Source: Dyadobacter flavalbus (GTDB lineage Bacteria > Bacteroidota > Bacteroidia > Cytophagales > Spirosomataceae). From it: 64,000 nt of DNA. This document shows, piece after piece, positions 39,327 through 48,306 of the stretch. Below the pieces are notes generated by a model. That model had not been told where the DNA came from, searched no databases, and saw only the letters and a list, made by a program, of their open reading frames with translations. The stretch lies in the NCBI RefSeq assembly GCF_006149045.1, contig NZ_VBSN01000027.1:248001-312000 (forward strand). The letters run 5' to 3'. Each line of letters begins with the position of its first letter. Position 1 is the first letter of the stretch. The position numbers and the translations under genes are program-made.

Positions 39327-40124
39327 TCAGGGAATTACAACCCTTTTTACCGCACCGTCTTCATTTTGTACGACAGACACAAACACGGTTCCTTTTGTAT
39401 TTTTTCTTAAATCGATCTGGCCGACAAATTCACCTTCAAAGTCCTTTATTTCCTTTTTTCCTACTTCCTTTCCTTTGGTATCCGTTACCGAAATGGTAAT
39501 GTCACCTTTCTGCGGAACGGAAAACCGCAGGTTCAAAACGCCGTTATCGGGATTGTTGGAATAAACGTTCAATGCACGCACGCTGGCGGGTTTGGTTGTT
39601 TCTTTGTCCCATACATCACCCATGCGGTCACCAAAACTTTCCACATCTCTCAGGAACATTCTGGCTTTCGGATTAAAATCCCTTTCAAAATTCCGCATGT
39701 GTGAGCGCAGTGTCTCTGTATTGAAGTTGAAATCAAAGTTATCACCTTCATTACCTTTCCATGAAAAAGCAAGCGGTTCGCGTTCGTCCCTGCGGTCAAC
39801 AATTACATTCCGTTTTTTGGAAGCAAATTTGTTGCCTTCACCGTCATCAATCGTGATGGAAACAGTCTGATGCTTCTTTTTGTCAACCCCGAGCGAATCC
39901 AGCACTTTTTCTACAAATTCATCTTTTTCTTTGGGCGTCATTGGGCCCAGTTCATAGCTTTTTTCAACATTTCTGACTTTCCCGTCTGTATCTTCAGAAA
40001 CTTTGATGCGGATGCTGGTTTTTTTGTCTTTGGCACCGGGCTGGGCTTCTGCCTGGGAAAACATCAGCATGGCCGCCAGCAATGCAAATGCGAATGGAAT
40101 TCTTTGAAAAAATACAGATTTCAT
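39327..40124 (-). CDS. Secreted protein with T9SS-like C-terminal domain
   Basis: 265 residues from the ATG at 40124 (the TTG six bases upstream is unlikely). Signal peptide about 1-28 (ending SQAEAQ), a charged middle rich in Lys, Asp and Glu, and a C-terminal beta-sandwich (LNVYSNNPDNGVLNLRFS to VKRVVIP) that resembles a T9SS type A sorting domain, though its NPxxG start is altered (NNPDNG). No enzymatic motif is seen. It faces a sensor kinase gene across 168 bp; shared regulation is possible. Confidence 0.75.
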   Translation of the reverse strand: MKSVFFQRIPFAFALLAAMLMFSQAEAQPGAKDKKTSIRIKVSEDTDGKVRNVEKSYELGPMTPKEKDEFVEKVLDSLGVDKKKHQTVSITIDDGEGNKFASKKRNVIVDRRDEREPLAFSWKGNEGDNFDFNFNTETLRSHMRNFERDFNPKARMFLRDVESFGDRMGDVWDKETTKPASVRALNVYSNNPDNGVLNLRFSVPQKGDITISVTDTKGKEVGKKEIKDFEGEFVGQIDLRKNTKGTVFVSVVQNEDGAVKRVVIP

Positions 40125-40292
40125 AATCAATTTGTTTTGTGAATGAACATATTATAAAGTGTTTTACGACTGTTTTTCAACGTTGTTAAATAATGTTAAA
40201 AACAAATGCGGACAGGACGTATGCGTTAAATTTGTTAACAGCAGAAAGTCGGGAAAACAGGTTGCGGCGTTGCACCGGAGAATTAAAAATTT

Positions 40293-42110
40293 ATGACTAG
40301 AAGAAAAATTCAGATCATCGTCGGGCTGATGTGCCTGGCATTGATCGGGCTTATTGCTTTTCAATGGTACTGGATCCGGGAAGCAATTGATATACGCAAT
40401 GATCAGTTCAATCAGAAAGTTTCCGAGTCGGTTCAGGAAGTTGTGCACCGTCTGGAAAAACAGGAAATGATGTATCTTTTGCAGCGGCGGATCGATACAG
40501 AGCAGCAGAAAAGCAAGCTGGACCGCATTGCGCAGCTCAGGAACATGCCTTTTAAAAGAACGGCAGCGGCCAAGCAGCAGACCGTGCAGGAAAATGTGCC
40601 GCGTGCAAGGCCCAAATTTGAAGTTGTCATCGGGCCAAACGGCGAGGAAATTCATTATCAGATTATTACCGAGGCCGTTCCGACCGATGTACTGAGCCCG
40701 AATTTCAGGGTTATGGTGGATCATCAGCGGCGGATCATGGAAGAGTTTTTTCAGGCGCAGCAATACGGTCTTTCCGGAATAGACGAATTTGTGAAGAGGC
40801 GAATGGAAGATGAACAGCGTCTCGGAAATGCGTTCCGCGAAGTTTATAACCAACAAAATGCAAAACAGAACAATAAAGAAGTCAACAGTCCCGGAAACGA
40901 TTCTGTAAACCGGCAAACGGCAAACAGACAGCTTGTCATGAACGGCAGGAATAAAAGTAACAGGGCCGTGATCAGTTCAGCCGATCTGGACAGAGCCGAT
41001 CTTCTGAAACAGGTAATGCAGGATCTTATTTATACAAAAAGGCCGATTGAGCAGCGTGTAAACCGCTTTTTACTGGATACTCTACTGAAGAAACAACTGG
41101 TACAAAACGGAATAACATTGCCCTACGAATTTGCAGTGCGCGGCGAAAATACGAACAATCTGATTTTTTCCACGGCAGATTTAAAACCTTCGGAATGGGA
41201 AGAAAAATCGTATAAAGCATCCCTTTTTCCAAACGAAACCCTGAATGCACAAAATGCATTGTACGTGTATTTTCCGGATCAGAAAAAGTTTATTCTCAGC
41301 AACATGGGCGTGATGTTCGGCGGCTCGGGCGTGTTGATTCTGGTGATTATGGCTTGTTTTTACATGGCCGTAACCACGATCCTGCGCCAGAAAAAGCTTT
41401 CCGATATCAAGAATGATTTTATCAACAACATGACGCACGAGTTCAAAACGCCCATTTCCACAATTGCTCTTGCTGCGGAAATGGCGCAGGAAAACTCGGT
41501 GAAATTACAGCAGGCGGATGCCAGCCCCCGATTAAGCCGGTATCTTGGCATAATCCGGGAAGAAAATAAACGTTTGGGAACGCACGTCGAGAAAGTACTT
41601 CAGATGGCGCTGCTGGATAAAGGGCATGTAAAACTGAAAATCAGCGATGCAAACATCCATGATCTGATCGGCAACGCCTTGAATGCGCAAAGTGTGCAGA
41701 TCGAGCAAAAGGACGGAGAAGTCGTTCTGGACTTTGAAGCGGATCAGGAAATTGTGTCCGGCGATGAAGTGCATATTTCCAACATACTTAATAACCTTGT
41801 GGATAATGCAATCAAATATTCGCCGGAAAAACTGTACATCGCCATAAAAACACAAAACGAAAATAACGGGATAGCCATTGCCATTTCAGATCACGGAATT
41901 GGCATGAGCCGTGAACAGCAGAACCGGATTTTTGATACTTTTTACAGGGTTCCAACCGGCAATGTGCATGATGTAAAAGGTTTCGGGCTTGGCCTGAGCT
42001 ATGTTAAAAAAATGGTCGAGGCGCACGAGGGAACGGTTACCGTCCAGAGCAAACCCGGCGAAGGAAGTACTTTCACCGTATGGCTGCCTTTGCGTAAAGA
42101 AGAACAATAG
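40293..42110 (+). CDS. Membrane sensor histidine kinase
   Basis: 605 residues. First membrane helix about 9-27, a long periplasmic part (about 30-345, coiled-coil and Gln/Glu-rich), second helix about 347-367, then HisKA with the phospho-acceptor His382 (MTHEFKTPIS), and an HATPase_c domain with N box NNLVDNAIKYSP, DHGIGM and GFGLGLSYV. There is no receiver domain and no response regulator gene beside it, so the partner is elsewhere. The divergent gene for a secreted protein is a likely neighbour in regulation. Signal unknown. Confidence 0.92.
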   Translation: MTRRKIQIIVGLMCLALIGLIAFQWYWIREAIDIRNDQFNQKVSESVQEVVHRLEKQEMMYLLQRRIDTEQQKSKLDRIAQLRNMPFKRTAAAKQQTVQENVPRARPKFEVVIGPNGEEIHYQIITEAVPTDVLSPNFRVMVDHQRRIMEEFFQAQQYGLSGIDEFVKRRMEDEQRLGNAFREVYNQQNAKQNNKEVNSPGNDSVNRQTANRQLVMNGRNKSNRAVISSADLDRADLLKQVMQDLIYTKRPIEQRVNRFLLDTLLKKQLVQNGITLPYEFAVRGENTNNLIFSTADLKPSEWEEKSYKASLFPNETLNAQNALYVYFPDQKKFILSNMGVMFGGSGVLILVIMACFYMAVTTILRQKKLSDIKNDFINNMTHEFKTPISTIALAAEMAQENSVKLQQADASPRLSRYLGIIREENKRLGTHVEKVLQMALLDKGHVKLKISDANIHDLIGNALNAQSVQIEQKDGEVVLDFEADQEIVSGDEVHISNILNNLVDNAIKYSPEKLYIAIKTQNENNGIAIAISDHGIGMSREQQNRIFDTFYRVPTGNVHDVKGFGLGLSYVKKMVEAHEGTVTVQSKPGEGSTFTVWLPLRKEEQ

Positions 42111-42191
42111 TTTAGAAATTTCGCCTGCAACGCCTAACTTGCCTTCTTTTTAAGATAGTCAACGCTGGTTTCAGCAATTTCTGGTACTCGA

Positions 42192-44834
42192 ATGATTTCC
42201 AAAACATATGCCCCGCAGGAAATAGAAGACAAATGGTATTCCTACTGGCTTGAAAACAGGTATTTTAATTCAAAGCCTGATCCTGACAAAGAACCTTACA
42301 CGATTGTCATTCCGCCGCCCAATGTCACCGGTGTGCTGCATATGGGGCACATGCTGAATAATACGATTCAGGATATACTCGTCCGTAAGGCGCGCATGGA
42401 AGGAAAAGAGGCATGCTGGGTTCCCGGCACCGACCACGCTTCCATTGCTACCGAAGCCAAGGTTGTAGCCATGCTGAAAGAACGCGGAATCAGTAAAAAA
42501 GACCTCTCGCGGGATGAGTTTCTGGAATATTGCTGGGAATGGACGCACAAGTATGGCGGTATCATTCTTCAGCAGCTCCGCAAGCTCGGCGCGTCCTGCG
42601 ATTGGGATCGTACGCGCTTTACAATGGAGCCTGACCTGTACGATTCCGTTATCGATGTTTTTATTGATCTTTATAACAAAGGAAAAATATACCGCGGCCA
42701 CCGCATGGTAAACTGGGATCCGCAGGCGCGCACAACCGTTTCGGATGAGGAAGTAATTATGAAAGAGGTAAATCAAAGGTTGGTTTATCTCAAATATCCG
42801 TTGGTGGGGGAGAATGGAGAAGGGACGATGGAGGAAGGCGTTGTTATTGCTACGACGCGGCCGGAAACGATTATGGCGGATGTGGCGATTTGCGTGAACC
42901 CGAATGACGAACGTTATCAGCACCTCATCGGAAAGCAGGTTTCCATTCCGCTGATCCATCGGGCGATCCCGGTTATTGCCGATGATTATGTGGAAATGGA
43001 TTTTGGAACGGGCTGTCTGAAAGTAACGCCTGCGCATGATACCAACGATTACGAACTGGGAAAAAGGCATAATCTTCCGATTATTGACTTGCTTAATGAA
43101 GACGGTACGCTGAATGAAAAAGCACAGATCCTGATCGGAGAAGACCGTTTTGCGGCGCGCAAAAAAATCATTAAGCTGCTGGAAGAGTCCGGAAATCTGG
43201 TAAAAGTGGAAGAATACAGGTCAAATGTCGGCCATTCCGAGCGTACGGATGCGGTGATTGAGCCGCGGCTTTCGGAGCAATGGTTTCTGAAAATGGAGGA
43301 AATCAGCAAGCCTGCTTTTGAGAACGTCATGAACGACACTATCCAGCTCATTCCTGCAAAATTTAAAAATACATACCGTCACTGGATGGAAAACGTCCGC
43401 GACTGGAATATCAGCCGCCAGCTTTGGTGGGGTCATCGGATTCCGGCCTTTTACCTGAACGACGGAACGATGATCATTGCGAAGTCCAAACGCGAAGCAT
43501 TGCGGAAAGCGCAGCATGAATACCAGCTTTTTGCATTGACGGAAGAAGATATTACGCAGGACCCGGACGTGCTGGATACCTGGTTTTCATCGTGGCTGTG
43601 GCCGATTTCGGTTTTTAACGGGATAAAAGAGCCTGAAAATGAAGACATCAAATATTATTATCCGACCAATGACCTTGTTACCGCTCCGGAAATCCTGTTT
43701 TTCTGGGTGGCGCGCATGATCATTGCCGGTTATGAATACAAAGGCAATTATCCGTTCAAGAATGTTTATCTGACCGGAATCGTCAGAGATAAACTGGGCC
43801 GTAAAATGTCCAAGTCGCTCGGCAATTCGCCCGACCCGATTGATCTGATTGCACAGTATGGCGCGGATAGCATCCGGACGGGTATGCTGTTCAGTTCGCA
43901 GGCGGGAAACGATTTGCCTTATGACGAAAAGCTTGTTGAACAGGGAAGAAATTTCGGCAACAAAATCTGGAATGCATTCCGGCTTGTCAAATCTTTTCAG
44001 GTTTCACAAAATACAGAACAGCCCCAAGGCTCGGCGCTGGCCGTACAATGGTTTGATAGCAGATTAAATCAGGTTTTGGCAGAAGTACACGATCATTTTT
44101 CCAAATTCCGGATTTCCGATGCGCTGAATACGGTTTACAAACTGATATGGGATGATTTCTGCTCGCAGTTCCTGGAAATGATCAAACCCGGTTTTGAGCA
44201 GCCTATTGATGCAGCGACATACGAAGCCACACTTGATTTTTATGATCGTCTGATGCGGCTGCTTCATCCGTTCATGCCGTTTATTTCAGAGGAAATCTGG
44301 CAGAACATCCGTGAAAGAAAAGAGAAAGATTCCATTTGCATTGCAGCTTTTCCGAAGCCGAAAGAAACAGATCAATCTGTAATCAATGATTTTGAAATCC
44401 TGTTTGAACTTGTTTCCTCGGTAAGAAACCTGCGCAATGCGAAAAACATCAGTCCAAAAATTACATTGCCGCTTGCTGTCCGGACAGAAATGCAGGAGCG
44501 TTATCAAAAGCTGGAACCATTGATCCGGAAACTCGCTAATGTGGAAGCGCTTGTCTATGTGAACGAAGAAGGAGAAGGAACTTCGTTCCGTGTCAAGTCG
44601 GATGAGTTTTTTGTAAACCTGGCCGGTGAAGTGGACGTGGAAACAGAGCGCGAGAATCTTCAGAAAGAGCTGGATTATACGCTGGGTTTTCTGGAATCTG
44701 TAAAGAAAAAGCTTTCCAATGAGCGTTTTGTACAGAATGCAAAAGGAGATATCGTTGAAAAAGAACGCCTGAAACAAGCCGATGCCGAAGCCAAGATTGA
44801 GACGTTGAAAGAGGCGCTTGCAAGGTTAGTTTAA
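42192..44834 (+). CDS. valS: Valyl-tRNA synthetase
   Basis: 880 residues, class I. HMGH (50-53, the HIGH motif) follows PPPNVTGVL, and KMSKS is at 538-542. The editing domain lies between, with ATTRPETIMADVA; the anticodon-binding domain and a C-terminal coiled coil (about 815-880) complete it. It is a single gene followed by a hairpin terminator. Confidence 0.97.
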   Translation: MISKTYAPQEIEDKWYSYWLENRYFNSKPDPDKEPYTIVIPPPNVTGVLHMGHMLNNTIQDILVRKARMEGKEACWVPGTDHASIATEAKVVAMLKERGISKKDLSRDEFLEYCWEWTHKYGGIILQQLRKLGASCDWDRTRFTMEPDLYDSVIDVFIDLYNKGKIYRGHRMVNWDPQARTTVSDEEVIMKEVNQRLVYLKYPLVGENGEGTMEEGVVIATTRPETIMADVAICVNPNDERYQHLIGKQVSIPLIHRAIPVIADDYVEMDFGTGCLKVTPAHDTNDYELGKRHNLPIIDLLNEDGTLNEKAQILIGEDRFAARKKIIKLLEESGNLVKVEEYRSNVGHSERTDAVIEPRLSEQWFLKMEEISKPAFENVMNDTIQLIPAKFKNTYRHWMENVRDWNISRQLWWGHRIPAFYLNDGTMIIAKSKREALRKAQHEYQLFALTEEDITQDPDVLDTWFSSWLWPISVFNGIKEPENEDIKYYYPTNDLVTAPEILFFWVARMIIAGYEYKGNYPFKNVYLTGIVRDKLGRKMSKSLGNSPDPIDLIAQYGADSIRTGMLFSSQAGNDLPYDEKLVEQGRNFGNKIWNAFRLVKSFQVSQNTEQPQGSALAVQWFDSRLNQVLAEVHDHFSKFRISDALNTVYKLIWDDFCSQFLEMIKPGFEQPIDAATYEATLDFYDRLMRLLHPFMPFISEEIWQNIRERKEKDSICIAAFPKPKETDQSVINDFEILFELVSSVRNLRNAKNISPKITLPLAVRTEMQERYQKLEPLIRKLANVEALVYVNEEGEGTSFRVKSDEFFVNLAGEVDVETERENLQKELDYTLGFLESVKKKLSNERFVQNAKGDIVEKERLKQADAEAKIETLKEALARLV

Positions 44835-44921
44835 CTGCATTGGGACTTAAAAAGTGATGTTTCAACTTTTTTGAAGAGCGTGTAAAACAGTTCCGGTTTA
44901 TCAATAAATTGATTTGAATAC

Positions 44922-44954
44922 AATGGCTTCATCTGGATTACGGATGAAGCCATT
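44922..44954 (+). terminator. Hairpin terminator after valS
   Basis: AATGGCTTCATC (44922-44933) pairs with GATGAAGCCATT (44943-44954), a perfect 12-bp stem with a 9-nt loop. The following T-run is short (TTA), so termination strength is uncertain. Confidence 0.7.
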
Positions 44955-44988
44955 TATGCATAATATCGGTGACTGCATTTAGTTTTTG

Positions 44989-44996
44989 TACCTTTG
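44989..44996 (+). promoter_or_regulatory. -7 element of the DEAD-box helicase gene
   Basis: TACCTTTG fits TAnnTTTG but lies only 4 nt before the ATG at 45001, so transcripts would be leaderless or nearly so. No good -33 TTG was found. It also speaks against the in-frame TTG at 44986 as the start. Confidence 0.45.
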
Positions 44997-45000
44997 CAGC

Positions 45001-46338
45001 ATGCAAACTACGCAAAACAATTTTGAGCAATTCAAGCTTAACAGGCAATTACTCAACGCCATTGAAGAAGCAGGTTATACAGAACCTACTCCGATACAGG
45101 AACAGGCCATACCGCTGGCCATTGCCGGACAGGATATATTAGGCATCGCACAAACAGGAACCGGTAAAACGGCAGCCTATACTTTGCCTTTGCTGATGCG
45201 GATCAAATACGCGCAGGGCGAACATCCGCGGGCGCTGATTCTTGCACCTACTCGGGAACTGGCCATGCAGATTTCCGAAACAATCATACAATTAAGCAAA
45301 TATACTGACATCCGTACGGTTGTACTCTACGGCGGAATAGGACCGAAAGCGCAGACAGAAGCCATTCGCAAAGGTGTGGACATTATTGTAGCAACGCCGG
45401 GCCGGTTTATGGACCTTTACTTTAAAGAAGAAATCATCGTAAAGCATCTGAATGTGATGATTCTGGATGAAGCGGATAAAATGATGGATATGGGTTTTAT
45501 GCCGCAGATCCGCAAATTGCTGGAAATCATTCCGCGTAAAAGACAGAACATGCTTTTCTCGGCAACTTTTTCAGAAAAAGTGGAACGTTTGTCTTACGAA
45601 TTTCTGGAATTCCCGACAAGAATTGAAATTACACCGCAGGCTACAACGGCCGAAATGGTGGCGCAATCCATGTACGAAGTACCCAACTTCCGGACCAAGA
45701 TCAATTTGCTGACGAGCTTATTGAAAGATAAGGAAGTTTTTAACCGCGTACTGGTTTTTACACGCAGCAAGGAAGTAGCCGGGCTTGTGCACGAGCATTT
45801 GCTGGGCCGGGTTGTAAGGGAACAGGAACTGCGTGTAATTCATGCCAATAAAGGACAGAATACACGTATAAACGCCATGGAGGCATTCAGAGAAGGTTCT
45901 GTGCGGGTTATGGTGGCAACGGACGTGGTTTCCAGAGGGATTGATATTACCGAAGTAAGCCATGTCATCAATTTCGACGTTCCGCTGATTTATGAAGATT
46001 ATGTGCACCGTATCGGACGCACGGGCCGGGCGAATAAAGTAGGCGAGGCCATTACTTTTATTACCATGGCCGACGAATATCATATCCTGAAAATAGAAAA
46101 AATGATCCGGATGACGATTCCGAGAAAAGAATTGCCGGAAGATGTTGAAATTGCGCCAACACCTCACAATGAGCGTCAGGATATGTTAAGGGAAATTGAC
46201 AATCAGAAAAGGAAAGAAGATCCGACCTTTCTGGGTGCTTTTCACGAAAAGAAAAAAACCTTTCATCAGGCTCCGAAATCTGCCGGAAAAACGCATCAAA
46301 ACCGCCGGAATGCAACAGGAAGAAGTAAAAGGCGGTAA
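45001..46338 (+). CDS. DEAD-box RNA helicase
   Basis: 445 residues from the ATG at 45001. Q motif (PTPIQEQAIPLA), motif I AQTGTGKT, Ia PTRELA, II DEAD, III SAT, and VI HRIGRTGR are present. The C-terminal tail is basic (KKTFHQAPKSAGKTHQNRRN and RSKRR) and probably binds RNA. The family unwinds RNA in ribosome assembly or RNA decay, especially in the cold; the exact member (RhlE/CsdA type) cannot be fixed from these motifs. Confidence 0.93.
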   Translation: MQTTQNNFEQFKLNRQLLNAIEEAGYTEPTPIQEQAIPLAIAGQDILGIAQTGTGKTAAYTLPLLMRIKYAQGEHPRALILAPTRELAMQISETIIQLSKYTDIRTVVLYGGIGPKAQTEAIRKGVDIIVATPGRFMDLYFKEEIIVKHLNVMILDEADKMMDMGFMPQIRKLLEIIPRKRQNMLFSATFSEKVERLSYEFLEFPTRIEITPQATTAEMVAQSMYEVPNFRTKINLLTSLLKDKEVFNRVLVFTRSKEVAGLVHEHLLGRVVREQELRVIHANKGQNTRINAMEAFREGSVRVMVATDVVSRGIDITEVSHVINFDVPLIYEDYVHRIGRTGRANKVGEAITFITMADEYHILKIEKMIRMTIPRKELPEDVEIAPTPHNERQDMLREIDNQKRKEDPTFLGAFHEKKKTFHQAPKSAGKTHQNRRNATGRSKRR

Positions 46339-46404
46339 CGCAATACAATTTCAATTAATCCGTTTAACTTGGACAATAGAAAACCTGTTTCTATTAAATT
46401 TGTT

Positions 46405-47145
46405 ATGAAAGAATCTGTTGTTTTTTGGATTGCAGTTTTGTTACCTGTTTTAGGATTTGCCCAGAACACGCATCTTGCAAGTGCCAGCCCGAATACCGAT
46501 GCGAATGTTGCTCAGAAAAAGCCGCTTGAACTAAAAGAAAGACGTGTACTTCCGCTTTTTGGGGAAGCAGGCAAAACCTCCGAGCAGATTGATCACGAAA
46601 TCAAGTTTCTGAGTGAATGTGACAGATCATTTTCAAGCCGGACCGAAGCCAGTAATTTCTTTGCGGCACGTGCCTGGGAATATCTTCAGGAAGGTGCGCT
46701 GGATACGGCCTGTTACCGTTTCAACCTTGCGCATTTGCTGAATGATAAAAATGTAGAGGCTTACTGGGGATTGGGCGTAGTTTCCTATCAACGGGAAAAC
46801 TGGACGGATGCCAAACGCATGCTCAGCCGGGGTATCAACATTCAGAATGATAATGTTGCGCTGCTTGTGGATTTGTCTACAGTGGATTTGAAATTATATG
46901 CGCTTACCAATCGTAAAGAAGATCTGGATGAAGCCGGGAAATTGCTGAAACATGCAACGGAATTGGACTCAACTTATGCGCTGGGACAGTATAATCTCGC
47001 CTTGCTGCATTATAACCTGAACGAACCGGAAAAATCCTGGGAATATCTGCATCGGGGAAGAGCGCTGGATTTTTCACTGATGAATCTGGATTTTGTTGAA
47101 TTGCTGAAAGCCAAAATGCCTGATCCTCAGGGATTTTTCAAGTAA
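46405..47145 (+). CDS. Secreted TPR-containing protein
   Basis: 246 residues from the ATG at 46405, which gives a clean signal peptide (KESVVFWIAVLLPVLGFAQ); the in-frame TTG at 46369 would put charged residues in front. The mature part has about three TPR-like repeats (ALDTACYRFNLAHLLN, AYWGLGVVSYQRENW, YALGQYNLALLHYNL). Function unknown. A TTG (46369-46371) and TAAATTTG (46395-46402) with a 23-nt spacer look like a promoter with a near-leaderless start. Confidence 0.75.
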   Translation: MKESVVFWIAVLLPVLGFAQNTHLASASPNTDANVAQKKPLELKERRVLPLFGEAGKTSEQIDHEIKFLSECDRSFSSRTEASNFFAARAWEYLQEGALDTACYRFNLAHLLNDKNVEAYWGLGVVSYQRENWTDAKRMLSRGINIQNDNVALLVDLSTVDLKLYALTNRKEDLDEAGKLLKHATELDSTYALGQYNLALLHYNLNEPEKSWEYLHRGRALDFSLMNLDFVELLKAKMPDPQGFFK

Positions 47146-47164
47146 TAAATTACTCTTCAAACGA

Positions 47165-47188
47165 AAAAGGTCTCCGCGGAGACCTTTT
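47165..47188. terminator. Bidirectional terminator
   Basis: A 24-bp perfect palindrome (AAAAGGTCTCCG and its complement), followed by T-runs on both strands. It serves the TPR gene on the plus strand and the btuB-btuG operon on the minus strand. Confidence 0.85.
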
Positions 47189-47211
47189 CGTTTTTATATG
47201 ATTCCTGAATA

Positions 47212-48291
47212 TTACTTGAAGAAAAATCCGGTAGGAGCAACGCCTACTTTTACAGAATCGACAACACTTCCGTCCGTACGATAGCGAACTGCATATCCGG
47301 CCTGCGCGTACGAAGGCGTAACAGCAGCGTAAATCAGACCTTGTGAAGGATCGACGGACAAGCCGGTGAATATCCTTTTGATAAAGGGCGTGTTCACATC
47401 AATCTGTGCATCCGTAATGCCGAATTTGTACGTTTCACCGTGGCTTACGTAATTGGCATCGCTGTAAGAAAGTACAAAGAAAATCGTCTTGCGGTCGGAG
47501 CTGAAAGCGAAATTGCTGGCCGATTTTTTCTGGTCTGTACCGATTGCCAGCGTTGCTTCTGCCGCATTGGTTTCCGTGTTCATGCGGATGGCCTGCGTGC
47601 CGGCACTTACCCAAAGTTTTCCGTTTGCATCAATTCCGATCGGAGCAGGTGCTCCGTTCAGAGCAATGGTTTTTTCGATTTCGTCCGTGGATGTATTGAT
47701 AACCGTGAGCGTTTTTCCTCCGCCGTAAGAAACAGTTCCTACGTAAAGTTTTCCATTGTTGTAAACCAGATTTTCAGGGCCCGAGTTAATGTTGATTTTT
47801 TTAACAAACCGGTTGGACGGAAGTTCTATAACAGCGATGTAACCCGTTTTGTAAGAATAATCCGCGTTACTTCCCCAGCAGGAAATATAAACCTTGTTAC
47901 CGGCTGCAACAATTTCGCGTGGATTATCAATTTCCGAAGCTCCGATGGTCGTTACCGTTTCAAAAGTATTGCTGTTTACAATCACCGCTTTATCCAGTCC
48001 CGATCCCGAATTGTCAACAAGTACAACGCCGCGGTCGCCGATTTCGGCATAGCCCTGTACGCCGCCGTTAAGCGGAGCATTATTGACCGTCGAGAAAATA
48101 TCCGCTTCCGCAGTAGTCTGTTCTCTTGTGAAAAAAGAAACGGCACCGTTATTCTGTGAAAAATTTCCTTCATTGATAACAAATACCCCCTGCACATAAT
48201 TGCCTTTCGGAGTCGGGTCGCTCTGGTTACAGGACCACAGGAAAGAGGACAAAGATGCTGTTACTGCTAATCTGATTAACTGTTTGTTCAT
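47212..48291 (-). CDS. BtuG-like beta-propeller lipoprotein
   Basis: 359 residues. Signal peptide with lipobox LWSC (Cys about 21), then a YncE/DUF5074-type beta-propeller (repeated blades such as GVFVINEGNFSQNNGAVSFF, KVYISCWG, GKLYVGTVSYGG, GKLWVSAG). In Bacteroides, BtuG is a surface-exposed propeller lipoprotein that binds vitamin B12 with very high affinity and sits on BtuB. Here it is 15 nt downstream of a BtuB-like receptor under a cobalamin riboswitch, which supports the same job. The identity rests on fold pattern and context. Confidence 0.82.
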   Translation of the reverse strand: MNKQLIRLAVTASLSSFLWSCNQSDPTPKGNYVQGVFVINEGNFSQNNGAVSFFTREQTTAEADIFSTVNNAPLNGGVQGYAEIGDRGVVLVDNSGSGLDKAVIVNSNTFETVTTIGASEIDNPREIVAAGNKVYISCWGSNADYSYKTGYIAVIELPSNRFVKKININSGPENLVYNNGKLYVGTVSYGGGKTLTVINTSTDEIEKTIALNGAPAPIGIDANGKLWVSAGTQAIRMNTETNAAEATLAIGTDQKKSASNFAFSSDRKTIFFVLSYSDANYVSHGETYKFGITDAQIDVNTPFIKRIFTGLSVDPSQGLIYAAVTPSYAQAGYAVRYRTDGSVVDSVKVGVAPTGFFFK

Positions 48292-48306
48292 TTTTGATTG
48301 GATTTA

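Noticed and set aside
40164-40916. 250-aa minus-strand frame opposite the sensor kinase gene
   Set aside because: Lies over the kinase start with its motifs on the other strand and has no recognisable domain; codon patterns are those of the antisense of a real gene.
42270-43070. 266-aa minus-strand frame in valS
   Set aside because: Antisense of the synthetase catalytic and editing domains, with no protein features.
47440-48159. 239-aa plus-strand frame opposite the BtuG-like gene
   Set aside because: Antisense of a beta-propeller; no start context and no family.
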